Source of the DNA: Lentinus brumalis
Lineage: Eukaryota; Basidiomycota; Agaricomycetes; Polyporales; Polyporaceae
Reading direction: 5' to 3'
NCBI GenBank assembly: GCA_001792895.1
Contig: MARA01000001.1
Location: forward strand, 1,984,001-2,048,000
Length of the DNA stretch: 64,000 nt
Part shown: piece by piece, positions 10,948-21,831 of the stretch
How the letters are laid out: each line of letters opens with the position of its first letter
How positions within the stretch are numbered: the stretch's first letter is position 1
Made by a program: the position numbers and the translations under genes
Notes under the pieces: generated by a model
Databases searched by the model: none
The model's input: the letters and a program-made list of their open reading frames with translations, nothing else
Told to the model about the DNA's origin: nothing

Positions 10948-13900
10948 ATGGCGCCTCGCAAACGTGCAGCAGAAGAGGGTCCCCCCGTAGAGGGCGCCCC
11001 CAGCTATTTTCCGCGGGCGCGCGGCAGCGAAGCGCAAGAAGGCGGCCGCGGAGGCGGCGGCCGCCCCAGCGCCGCCCCCGCCCCCAGCCGTGGTTGCTAA
11101 AGCCGATGAGGCGAAGGGTATTGAACCTCTGAGTGCCTTCGGGAAATTGCGCGCCCGGCTGATGTCCGCGCGCCGCCTTGCCGAGTTTGAACCACTGCGC
11201 AAACTTCGGCGTATACCTGACTTCCTCGCGCCCGCAAAGCAAGACGGATCATGGACGCATGTGAAGGATGTGCCGACCCATGAAGTATACCAGTGGTTCG
11301 AACATGAGGTGCGCATTCACTGATGGCTCGCCAGCGATGTTAGGCTAACTTGGAAAGCAGCTCAACGACTATCTGTGTCACAGCTTCAAGCGATCCCGCG
11401 CAGCCAAGCTTACTTGGATCGGTCATCCCGGAGATTCTCCAGCGGACATCCGTGCTCGCGAGTTGATGGTAAGCTTCGACCGAGAACAAGGAATCGCGGA
11501 GGCCGATTTCCAGAAAGCAATGTCGACCAGGCGCCCCGTATTGCGATGGGTGTATCACTGCGCGGGGATTCACGATCGTGCGGTAGAAGAGGAAGAAGAA
11601 GAACCTGCGCGGGAGGAAGGGGGCGGTGGCGCAGGGGACGCCGAAGAAGAGACCGATTCAGAGGACGAAGGCGTGGGAGGGGGAGCGGACAACGTCGAAG
11701 AGGTGGATGAGGATGCTGATGGGGCTGATGAAGACGATGTGGAACTCCGGACGCGGTGGAGAAGGTGCAGCGATGGTGTGAATTTGCGTGTGAGTGAGAC
11801 GAATTGATGTCGCCACTGCGTTTCATGGACTAACAACTTCAGTTGGAGGTAACCGCGGACGACTTGTCTAAAGTGCATATATGGATTCGGCACTCACATC
11901 CCGCCGCCACACGCTCCCAGAGCAAATACCTGCAACACTCTCGTCACATACGGCTCATGGTCCTGGAACGTCTGCGGGTCGTAGGTGCGAAAGTGTCTAT
12001 CGTGAAGAAAGGTGAGACTCTGCCACTGTGCGCCACCGAAGACAGACAGTAATGGCTGATCACGGATCGCTGGAACCCATTGCAGGCCTTCAATCCTTCT
12101 TCAACGCCAAGGCCAAAGGTGATGCCGCGGCGACCCGTGCTCTGCAGGATGAGATCCCGGACATCTACGTCCCGCCTCCCCACCGCATACCGAAAGGCAA
12201 ACAGATGTCAAACATGCTGAAGATGGTGCGTCAAAGGGAGCGTCTGGACAGAAACCCTCTGTTCGCCGTGCATATCTTGGCTAGGAGAGACACGCATCGT
12301 ATTTACTGGTACGTCAATTTTGCCGGTGCGGTGACTGCTTGAGATGGTCCACTGATTGAACACCGTCTCAGCTACACCCCTCATGATTTGGAACTTCCTG
12401 ATGCCCTGTCCTCATTCATGGTCGCGCTCACAGACGATTTCTCGATGGATAGTCTGATCCTGCACGGCTCAGAACGCGGTTGGGCGTTAGACTCGAGCTG
12501 GCGGAACAAGAACGAAAATCGCGCAGCTGTGACACTACTCATTGCCGTCGACGAGCACTATCATGCGGTACCGGGTATGATGATCGTGCCTCCGAATTCG
12601 GACCAAGAACTAATGACCTTTGCGCAGGAGCCGTGTTTCTGTCGGCGAACACCCGTGCTGACACCCTGGAGAAGTTTCTAGCTGAGACGAAGATTAAACT
12701 CAGGGAACGCGCCGCGGCGATAACGAAAGGTGGGGAGATCGCGTTAACCACAGGACATTGACGTAACATTGACTTGACGATCCTGTGCAGGTGCGGAGAT
12801 AGAAGCCCGAACGCCCGAGCAAGAGCGCAAGCTGCGCGGGTTGGCGGAACGCTGGCTGAAGGACGATTACGAGCCCTCTCACTTCATGATTGACAAGTGC
12901 TGGTCGGAGCTGCACGCGATTCTTCGAGGTGAGTCAAGGTAACCTCATGTTCGGCAAGGAGTGGGGCTGATGAGCTTGGGTCACAGCGTATCCTCAGGCT
13001 GTGATTCGACTGTGTCAGTTCCACGTCGTACAGGCCATAACCCGCTTGGAGCGCGACAGCGGCGATCGAGGGTCCCCGATGCGTCTCGGCATCGAATTGA
13101 AAGCGGAAATCATCTACCACTTCCGGCGCCTGCAACGCTGTCGTCGGATGGAGGACTGGCCTGCAACGGAGAAGACCTTCTTCCGCAACGTGCAGCGCGC
13201 GATCGTCTTGCAAGGACGCAAGACCAACGAGGAGAACCAGCCGACGTCGGCCGCAGACCTCAAGCGCTACCAAGAGCAGTACGATTTCATCTACCGTTAC
13301 TTCAAGGTGAATTGGTTCACGGACGATTGGCTACGTAAGTGATACCTCCTTTCGCGACGACGAATGACGACCCTGACCGCCCACAGCGACCTTCACCGAC
13401 ATCGGCTTACCAGAAGGTCAGACTCGGGATGGCACATGGAACACGAACAACTGGATTGAACGATCATTCCGGACGTTTGACGCGATATTCCTCGAGCATC
13501 GCAAGAACAAGAGGTGCGATACCGCAACACAGATTAATATGTGATCTGAGCGCGCCAGTAGACTTGATCGCCTGGCTCTCATAATCCTTCACGACTTCCT
13601 TCCTTACTTCAAGAATTGGCCGCCGGAAGATAGGGTGATCCCGGCGGATATACGTCGACTGAATGATCAGGCTCATAATCTGTGGGAGCATGGATGCGTC
13701 ACCAAAGGCCCGAGAGACACATTCGCAGTGGAGATCCCTGGGTAAGCAGTGACCTCATCTGCACACAACTGAAGCTCACTGACTTCCGCGGTTATAGTGC
13801 TGATGACGACAGCGGATTCAGAGTGACAGGCATATCATTGAGTGTACCCACATGCCCGTGTGAAGGCTTCGAACAAACTGGTAAGATGTGCGTTCACCTC

Positions 13901-16900
13901 AAGGCGGCCTCGTTATACCATGTCAACGGACCGATCGAGGAATGGCAAGGTAATGAACATGGTCCTCGAACGCACATGTCCGAACTGATTTGATGCGCGT
14001 GGCATCACAGAGGAAGAAGTCAAGTCAGAACGACGACGCCTGCGACCATCGCGACTTTGCAAGGAGATATTGGGCCTCCCGAAAGAGAAGAGATTGTGGT
14101 CTGATGAAGTCTTGGACACCCAGCTCGATGACGTCTACAAGAGGCTGCAACGAGAAGACGAGGCCGAGTTGAAGCACGCGGAGACCGCAGAGTGGCTGCG
14201 AGACTTGCCGGTCTTGCAGGATCCGACTGGTACGCATGAGCACTCGACATCTGACGCCCTTCATCTAACCCATCCGTAATCAGTTGGCGGTGCTTCTCCT
14301 GGTCGTCCATCTGCGATTTCTCCACTCCAACCACACCGTACGCCCTCTCGCAAGACATCTTCAAAACGGTACCATGGTGCGTCGTCACCCTTGGCGCGGA
14401 AGCCAGGGAACTCGAGACCCATATTCTCAAGGCCACCTGGTCCACCGAAAGCGACACGACTCTCACGCAACAGCTTGCTCGCGGGAACACAGGCCGTGCG
14501 TACCGCGCTCCGCCAAGCGGCTGAGTATGCCAAGATTCCGGAGATGGACTTCGAGGCCGACGTACCTGCGAACACCGCGGCCCCACCGCCAATGGCCCTC
14601 GATGGCCCGTTGCGGGCGGAAGAGTTCGAGATGCAAGATTTTGACTTCACGCGTTGGATCCCGGCTACGTACATGTGGCGGCTGGACGAGGCGTTCGAGT
14701 TTCGCGAAATTCTGAACAACTCTGAAGTGGCCCGATCGCGACGGATGCTGTTCTGGCTCGCCCCTGATCCGGAGCTCGCCAGTGCTATGCAGACACTTTC
14801 GTGTCCCTCATCCAATCTGATTCCCGCAGTGAGTGAAACTATATGCATGCAGCGCGCCGGTTGAGCTGACATGGATGTTACCTTACCTAACAGCTGCGAG
14901 GGGCAGGCCAGTCCCGATTGGCGGAGTTGATTGCGAGCCGCGCGGACAGCAAAGTGGACCGCATGGTGTTTGCGCATTGCGATGGCATTCACTGGACGTT
15001 GCATGATCATGACCTCTTGAACGAACCGCTTTCAGTGCGAACCTGGAATTCCCTGCCAACTGACACCCACGTAGACCTCGCCGATCAGCTCGCTATCACG
15101 GCGTGCTTACGGAGGATCATGCACACGCCCCCTGTCTCCGAGACCTCGCCCGGCGATGCGACAACGGTCAGTGCCCTGTCCCCATGCCTACATGAATATG
15201 CGCTGATAGCGTGATGTGACCGACAGATTGATCCTCGGCTCCTGCCTGTGGGACACATGGTGCTGTCGACACCGACGGGTCTCCAAGTGGATTCATTTTC
15301 TTGTGGTTTCTGGGCGACTTTCTTCGCCTGGGCAACGCTGCTTGACTTCAACCCACACCAGGCGGAGTCTGTCGATCTGTGCGTGCCTGACCTGAAAGGA
15401 ATATACGCCGTGATATGGATCGCATACCGAACGGGTGCTGGAGGCGTGCCAACTGCATTGATCAAAGACATCTTCGCCCCGCTTGGGGCGCGCGTGGATT
15501 GGAATACTCTCGGTGCCACGGTAGGGCGACCTGCATGCCATCAGGGATGGGATACCACGATGCTGATATCCCCACTAGTTCTCCCAGCCGCCAGCTACAG
15601 ACACAGGGTCAACCACGTCGCAGATCTCACCGCCCGTCCCCGCGTTGGTCTCGGGGCCACCGTACACGATCCAACCACAGTCTGTACTCGAAGACCCATG
15701 CCTGCACGAGAAATTGAGGAAGTACAGGTCCATGCCGAGCGACACAATATGGCGGGCCGCCAACGACACATTCCACCACGTCCAGCTACTAGACTTGCTG
15801 GAACCGAAGATGGTGGTCAACGAGATCCTGGACGCCGCACTCGCTTTGGTGGTGCAAGACCTCCGCAATGGGATCTGGGATCGGGCTTTCGGCGACGGAC
15901 CAGAAGCCGCCTGCCCTGACCTGAGCAAGGTCGTTGTGAACACTTGGTCGGACGTGTTCTACATCAGGAAGGCGTCTCCACTAGATCTACCCGGCGGGCT
16001 CGTGCCTCCAAAGAAGTCCGCGTCATTTTGGTACCCTGAGGTGAGCACCCAGTCGCATCAAGCGAACAGAATGTCACCTTCGAGTGTTGACTAAACCTTG
16101 CGTCGAACAGGTCAACATCTTTGAACAAGATCAGATCATCATTCCTTACTACTGGAAGGAGAAGCAACATTTCATGTGCGCGATCATCGACTGCAGAGAG
16201 GAGAGGATATCGGTATATGATAGTCTGCATGACAAACGCCGTGCGGCCGCGATGCACAAGGTGCGAGTCTCACTCTGATCAGGTGGGAAGGAGTGGCTGA
16301 CAACGATCGAACAGCGTCTGGTCCAAATGGTGGAGTTTGAATACCGTGCGCGTATGGGCGCGAACTTCCAAGAGACGCGGTGGGTACAGAGGAGAGTGGA
16401 CAACGTAAGTGTCCCGTGCCATATAAGCGAATCTGCGCAATGCATTTACTCCGTAGCAGGAAAGCGCGCCGCAACAGAAGGACACGTACAATTGCGCGGC
16501 TTACACCCTGAAATTCGCCCTAGAGAGCCTATGCGGTCGCAAGCCTGAGCGACCCGGGTGGACGTTCAATGGTGATGATGCCAGACAATTACGGAAAGCG
16601 ATGGCGCTGCGCCTTTTGAAGGAATTGCCGGTGCCGAACGATGTGAGCACGAACGATGGTGCACTCTCGGCCAGCAATGAACATCCAACGGGCCGCGAGA
16701 TCGCAGCGGCGGCGATCTCACAGCGGTCATCTAGCGTGCGGGCGGACGCTCATGGAGCATGCGAGCCGAGCGCGAGTGCATCCACACTGCAAGCGACGGC
16801 CCTGGAGTGTGACGACGTGGATGCAGAGTGGTGGAGCGGCGAGGGAGACGTGAACATCATGGCGTCGCCCTTCTCGCCGCGGAAGATGGGACCGTCGCGA

Positions 16901-18771
16901 ATGACTCCTTCGGCGGGCGGTCTCCCTGGCGAATTCGACCACCATCACGTTGGGGAAGAGACTCCTGCGGGTGCGTCCGAGCCTCCGCCTTCCATCGCCC
17001 AGAGTCATCCCCGCGACTTGCAAACTCCAGAAGGGGGATCAGTCGGGCGACATCAGACACGAAACCCGGGCGGCAAAGGTACGGACCATAATTCTATGTC
17101 AGAGGAGAGATGGCTGACGGGATGCCTTGCACTGTGCGCAGGTTGTCTACTCCCCACGGGCGCCGCGTCACAGAACGGTGCCACATTGCTTGACACGTCT
17201 TCAGGAGGCGCACGAGGGCTCGGTTCGGCAAGCCCCAATCCTTCCACGAGCGATATGGAGCAAGGATCCAATCCGATTCCGAGCACCGCTGAGGTGAAAG
17301 CACCCACTGTCGGTCCCGCCCAACGCGACCCGGGACCAGACGTCCATACCACGGAGGTAGCGGAGGAGGGTACACAGCTCCCGTCGCCCATGGACGGAGA
17401 GGCTGACATTCGTGCGGAGCGAACTTCGGTGCATCTCGTGTCTGCGCCAGAACTGGCCAGACACGACAGCCTGGTGGCCGCCGAATCCTGCGCGGAGGTT
17501 GGAGACGCGCAGCTACCTGTGCTTCCAAGCGAGGTAGCATCGTCGTTGATACAGGACGTGGACACGACTATCGGCAAGGAGTCAGTCTCTGCAACTCGTA
17601 GACGATCTCAAGTGACCGTGCAGCCGTCGACGCGAACTCTACGCTCGTCTATATCCCGAGGCCGCGAGAGTTCAGGAGGGGGCGTGGAAGATAGTACATC
17701 CGCGATAGCGGAGGATGCGCAACAAGCCGAGGGTGGAAGGTACGTGGTGCCCCTCATAGGGTCTTGTGACGAACTACTAATGAGGTCGGAGTAGTATACC
17801 CGCGGTGGGAGAGTGGCACCTACTCGTGTACGAGGAGGAAATAGCCCCTGGTTGTGCATATAGGGCAGTACCTGGTCTCGTCACCTCGGTAAAGGCTTCC
17901 AGACAGAGCGTGTGGATCGTGTTTCAACCAGACGCGGATCTCCTATGGCTGCAAGGAGAAAACATAACAGACACGGCAACCGCCCAAGCGAGGGAGTTGT
18001 TGAAGAAGTCCGCGACGATGAAATGGGAGACGTACATGCAGCACGTGGAAGGCCTTTGCGAGGACGAGGTGATTGATATGCGCATTGCCCGGAGATGTCA
18101 TGCTGATCAGTATACAGATCGCACCTATGGTATGGCCAGCAGACTTGGAATACCACGTTTCGTACCGCCAATATGTCGCCGGGTGGCTACCTCGCCGACG
18201 AGCGCTGGGTGAACATCTGGAGGCGTTGTTGCCTGTGATGAGCAACGTCATTGCTGGCCAAGCCCATGCAGACGTCCTCTTCAGCGGTCTGATTCGCGAT
18301 GGCATGAGGGCGCATGGATACGATGAGGACGGCGAACGCATACCTGGAGCATCCCAAAACGCCATGACATGCCAAGAATGGTTCGACTCGCGGACCGCCC
18401 ATGGCGCGGCAGATCACCCTCGAACGAAGCGCAAACTCCTCGACGCGGGTGACGAGGCTCTGGTCGCGTTCCTAGCGAACAAGCTGGGAGACCTGCAGCC
18501 AATCGGAGGTCCATTCGATCGCTTGTATGTGAAGACTGCTACTGCGGGAAGAGTCTACTTGGCTTTTGCAGCGCTGGAATGGTACACCGGCATATCGAGG
18601 ACCGAAATGGCACAGGCGATCGAGGACGGATGTGTGGGGAGACCGGAGAGTCGGTGGGAGCAGGCATGGGAGGCGTACGCTCGACTCGGTAACCTGTCGC
18701 TGGAGTGGAGCCACCGAGTACTTACGCCGAGGCTGGAGGTGCCAGTGCCCATTAATCGTGCAATGAAATAG
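10948..18771 (+). CDS. MULE DDE transposase - SWIM - Ulp1 protease fusion (21 exons)
   Basis: Exons: 10948-11308, 11361-11789, 11843-12011, 12050-12308, 12372-12574, 12628-12729, 12791-12928, 12987-13334, 13387-13513, 13559-13741, 13798-13949, 14011-14229, 14284-14828, 14894-15166, 15227-15520, 15588-16040, 16111-16260, 16315-16404, 16457-17739, 17795-18068, 18118-18771. All junctions keep frame, giving about 2,234 residues. Domains: basic Ala/Pro start; acidic stretch near 196-247; MULE-type DDE core with Asp446 (WALDSSW), Asp542 (MIDKCW, then LCQFHVVQAI) and Glu694 (NNWIERSFRTFD); SWIM finger C792-P-C794...C804-V-H806; Ulp1/C48 peptidase with His1438 (KQHFMCAII), Asp1455 (VYDSL), Gln1505 and Cys1511 (QQKDTYNC); a disordered Ser/Thr/Glu linker; a C-terminal block (1926-2234) I do not recognise. 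Likely role: DNA cut-and-paste, with a protease that may act on SUMO- or ubiquitin-like tags. One excess C in the run at 10997-11001 puts the first ATG out of frame. Confidence 0.8.
12372..13513 (+). other. MULE DDE catalytic core (exons 5-9)
   Basis: Holds all three presumed metal ligands. Asp446 is followed by the usual strand (RAAVTLLIAVDEHYHAVPG). Asp542 sits in FMIDKCWSELHAIL before the hallmark YPQAVIRLCQFHVVQAI. Glu694 is in TNNWIERSFRT, matching the 'TNN-x-x-E-R' end of MULE cores. Nothing is missing, so the enzyme could be active. Confidence 0.75.
16111..16580 (+). other. Ulp1/C48 cysteine peptidase core (exons 17-19)
   Basis: His, Asp, Gln and Cys of the C48 catalytic site appear in the expected order and spacing. 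The last intron before the Cys ends in tagcag, a NAGNAG acceptor, so two isoforms differing by one Gln (exon start 16457 or 16460) are possible. Confidence 0.7.
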
Positions 18772-21383
18772 GGACTAATCATGTATTGCCTGGAACTCGT
18801 CTCTGGTGTCCTGACATGAAAGGACTAAAGGCTGTGACTGTACGTGCAACGATCGTCGTGGTGACATTGGGGAGTATTCATCGTCGTGGTAGGGTGGAAC
18901 GTCCTTAGGAATGTGATGGGGGAATAAGGATGGGAGCTATGTAATGCATAATGCACCGGGACAGGGAATGGTACGCCGAACAGTCGGGTGCGGCGTGAGC
19001 ACTAAGACATATGTGCCGGTGACAGGCTTGATGAGAGATAGACACGGTGGCGAGGGCCTGTGCTTCCCGGTACCAACGACCGCATGCATCGCAGCTACGG
19101 AGATGACATGCACATGGCATAACCAGGAACGGCGATACGCACCTCGGGAACTGTGTGTGTACACCGTGCGGCCGTGATTGAGGTTTGAAACACCAAGGCC
19201 ATGTATACGCGGGCCTGAGACCGTGTAAGAACACTATTCTCGTCGAAACACGCTGGTGCAACAGTGGGCGGCGAAGGCTCGACCGGTCGTGGGTCTTTAC
19301 TTTGCGCGAGCGAGGTGGGAGGTGGTGACGTTGCCGATATCGAGCAGAATCGCGGCCGATCATACGACTGGGCGCGCAGCTGAGGAGGTTCACAGTGACG
19401 GCGAAGGAAATGAAGGAGTGCGGGGTGATAATTACAGTTCCAATAAATGGCCAGGGATGCGCGGGGTCGGTGGTGGTGGGACGACGGATTCAAGCGCGTC
19501 CTGATTCTGCAGTTACCACGATGACTCTCTTCTGGCGAAACCTTGCGGTAAGTACTACTTCGGCCATCGTGGTCTGTCGCGGACTCATTATCACTCCTGG
19601 AGTTGCATCACCCGCCCCTTCTACTGGCGACTTGAACCTCTGAGCCCTCTGATGCTCTTACAAGACCTTCCCTCGGATAGGCGTAGTTGGGCCGCGCCTG
19701 CATGTGCTGTAGGTCACCCGCGACTGCGGCTCCAAGCGATGGAGGGAGGCAGCCACCGAGGGCTCCCAGGTATGTACGTATGGCTATACTACACGGTCGT
19801 CTCCCATTTCGAAGACAGTCCTCGAGGCTTTCCTGTCCACGACCATCGCCTTGTCCTCTTCACTGTCTGCTCAATTCAAGATCCGACGAGCCGCGTGCAT
19901 CCCAAATCTGAGGAGCTGCAAGAACCAATCTTGTCCCTATCTGGCTAGACGGCGCAGAGGCTGAGGAGGGAGTAGCGAGACATGTTCGGAACTGTCTCGG
20001 CGCGGGGCAGGCATACAGGTACATCTTCGACGATCATCCGAAACGACATAGCCTACTGACCTGCTCTAGTAGATACAGCTTCCTGGTCAATCGCGATAGG
20101 TCCGACCTGCCGAGGTAGGAGACGCAGCGCTGCCGCGTTACGCATTCAGGGGATGGCTCAAATTCCCCCGAATTGGACGAAACCCTGCGCTCGACAATGC
20201 AGGGCCTGAGAGACGCGCACGCGCATGTACGTGTCACTGTTCGCTCTCGCGCCCACGGACTCCAGTGTCCCATGCCCCCATGTCCTCTTCATGTACTCGT
20301 ATACGTCGCCGGTTGCGCCCCGTGGTCTCTCGAACTCCTACCTCTGTTACAGCCGCTTTCGAACCCGACCTCGTGGAGGAGGACCCACCGCAAAATGGAA
20401 GGCTATACTCGCCGAGCTGAACTGTGAGCATCCGCTGTGAGTGTGACGGCACGTTGGGCTGCGCGCGTCTTAGAAGTCCCGTGGACTGACGTGCTATCCG
20501 TGTGTGCACAGGAGGAACGGAGGGAACACACGAGGGGATCTCGAACGGATTGACCGGAGCTGCGTACGTGGAAGGACCTGCGTACATGGAATATTCGGGC
20601 ACGAATACTCTGCATGGGTCCGCTCAACCGGGGCTGTACTCGCGCCTGGCACTGTGTGGAGTTACGCAATATTGCTAGCCCAACGGAGTGCGCCCTATAC
20701 ATGCCGACCCGCTTGATCGAGGAGATCGTGCGCACTCAGCCTCCCCCGCCGCACGCTGCCAGCGTACCCATGGCTCGCGCAAATAATGGCACCAAACGGG
20801 CGGGTGGCGTGTCGGTAAGTGTGCATAGAGCAATTTGCGTGCCAGTGTTCATACATTTTGTAGCACCTGCTGCGGGCGGATTCCGTAGAGGACCGTTGGA
20901 TACTTACGGCCGCTCAGAGCTTGGAACACATCGTCGTCCGCCCGTGGTCCGGAGCGATGATACCATTGCGGTCGATTCTCACATGCGCCTCACGTATGTG
21001 ATCGGGATCGTGTATGAGCTGGGTGGACAACTCCAGCAGCCCTGCCACGACGGGCTGGTAGCCATCGGGGAAGGAGGGGCAATCTCCGCTGTGACCGTAG
21101 TGGATCACCCTCCGGCGCGTGCTGCTGGCACGGCACGCCAACGGCGCCAGGCCAACGTGGTCATGGAGTTCAACGCGGTCGTGGAGTTCCCTTGGCTAGG
21201 CCATGGGAAGTTACTTGGACTGACCAGGTGTTGAGCACAACGTGCGAAGTGGCTTGCAAGGGAATTTCGTAGCCATTGCGAGGATGGCACTTGACGAACA
21301 GGGTAGAGGGTGCACGCGGGTTTCACAGGGTGAGGTTGGATCCTCGAAGTACATAAGTTATGACTGGTATATATATAGGCGGA
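18772..21383. other. Intergenic, no gene recognised
   Basis: 2.6 kb after the MULE gene. Many short frames occur on both strands, none with a recognisable family. The transposon's far terminus should be here but I could not identify a terminal inverted repeat. A frame ending near 21,230 contains FNAVVEFP, vaguely like the Tet/JBP-like strand at the window start, but this is too short to use. Confidence 0.4.
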
Positions 21384-21388
21384 GGCCG

Positions 21389-21534
21389 TGTTGAAATTTG
21401 GAAGTGGCAGAAGTGGCCGACTTATAGTGAAAATGTTAATTGGACACGCCGGGAGTCGAACCACGGGTCTCGTCACAAGTTCACAAGTGCGTGTGTTATG
21501 CCATTACACTACGCGCCCATTACATACTTCAACA
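21389..21534 (-). repeat. TRIM LTR, left copy
   Basis: 146 bp, identical to 21681-21826. Terminal inverted heptamer TGTTGAA/TTCAACA. Confidence 0.9.
21441..21518 (-). tRNA. tRNA-like sequence in LTR (degenerate, His-like)
   Basis: Read on the minus strand: acceptor arms GGGCGCG and CGTGTCC pair over all seven positions (two G-U), with discriminator A. The A-box region is TAGTGTAATGG, with D-stem GTGT/ACAC. The B box GGTTCGACTCC is perfect. The T-stem CCGGG/CCCGG is complete except for one bulged U. The anticodon arm is abnormal: CGCAC, then TTGTGAA, then an 8 bp tandem duplication (tcacaagt twice on the plus strand), so it is longer than normal. The loop suggests GUG (His), but that is a guess. 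It is 78 nt and probably not a working tRNA, though the Pol III promoter boxes are intact. Confidence 0.6.
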
Positions 21535-21667
21535 CGCGCCCTCAGCCAGTGTAAATCTCAAGTTTACACCTGGATGAACCACTTTACGCAGGCTTTCAAC
21601 GGGCCTAACCATCAGTCTGTCACCCATACCACAGGGTCCGTAAGACTGCATACAGTAGCACCCCGCA

Positions 21668-21680
21668 GGCATGTCCACCA
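21668..21680 (-). other. TRIM primer-binding site
   Basis: Minus strand TGGTGGACATGCC, directly at the LTR end. Its complement GGCATGTCCACCA matches, in 12 of 13 positions, the 3' end of the LTR's own tRNA-like sequence (GGCGTGTCCA) after addition of CCA. The one difference still allows a G-U pair. Confidence 0.7.
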
Positions 21681-21826
21681 TGTTGAAATTTGGAAGTGGC
21701 AGAAGTGGCCGACTTATAGTGAAAATGTTAATTGGACACGCCGGGAGTCGAACCACGGGTCTCGTCACAAGTTCACAAGTGCGTGTGTTATGCCATTACA
21801 CTACGCGCCCATTACATACTTCAACA
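21681..21826 (-). repeat. TRIM LTR, right copy
   Basis: 146 bp, identical to 21389-21534. It is the upstream LTR in element orientation, followed directly by the primer-binding site. Confidence 0.9.
21733..21810 (-). tRNA. tRNA-like sequence in second LTR
   Basis: Identical second copy of the tRNA-shaped module, 292 bp from the first. Same intact A and B boxes and same disturbed anticodon arm. Confidence 0.6.
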
Positions 21827-21831
21827 GGCCG

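Larger units (their letters stand above)
21389..21826 (-). mobile_element. TRIM (miniature LTR retrotransposon) with tRNA-bearing LTRs
   Basis: 438 bp: LTR (146) + internal (146) + LTR (146), flanked by a perfect 5 bp duplication GGCCG (21384-21388 and 21827-21831). The LTRs are identical and have the TGTTGAA...TTCAACA ends typical of Copia-type LTRs. There is no coding capacity. On the minus strand, the base next to the upstream LTR starts TGGTGGACATGCC, a primer-binding site. The other end of the internal region reads GAGGGCGCG next to the downstream LTR, a weak polypurine tract. Each LTR contains a tRNA-like sequence and, further downstream on the minus strand, CTATAAGT, a possible TATA box. 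Identical LTRs imply a recent insertion using enzymes supplied by another element. Confidence 0.85.

Noticed and set aside
16601..17794. A separate 397-residue gene.
   Set aside because: It is in phase with the exon carrying the protease Cys, and a gtacgt...gtag intron at 17740-17794 joins it to the next exon.
10948..18771. Naming the large transposase a KDZ (Kyakuja-Dileera-Zisupton) element.
   Set aside because: KDZ proteins are common in these fungi and may carry protease domains. However, the 'C-x-F-H-V-V' text after the second Asp, the TNN-x-x-ER end and the SWIM finger fit MULE better, and the typical KDZ CxC domain was not seen.
21441..21810. Two ordinary functional tRNA genes.
   Set aside because: The copies lie inside identical LTR-like repeats with TG/CA ends and a 5 bp duplication, and the anticodon arm is distorted by a tandem duplication.
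21389..21826. A tRNA-derived SINE present twice.
   Set aside because: SINEs lack LTR-type termini, a PBS and a shared outer target duplication. The GGCCG duplication flanks the whole 438 bp unit, not each copy.
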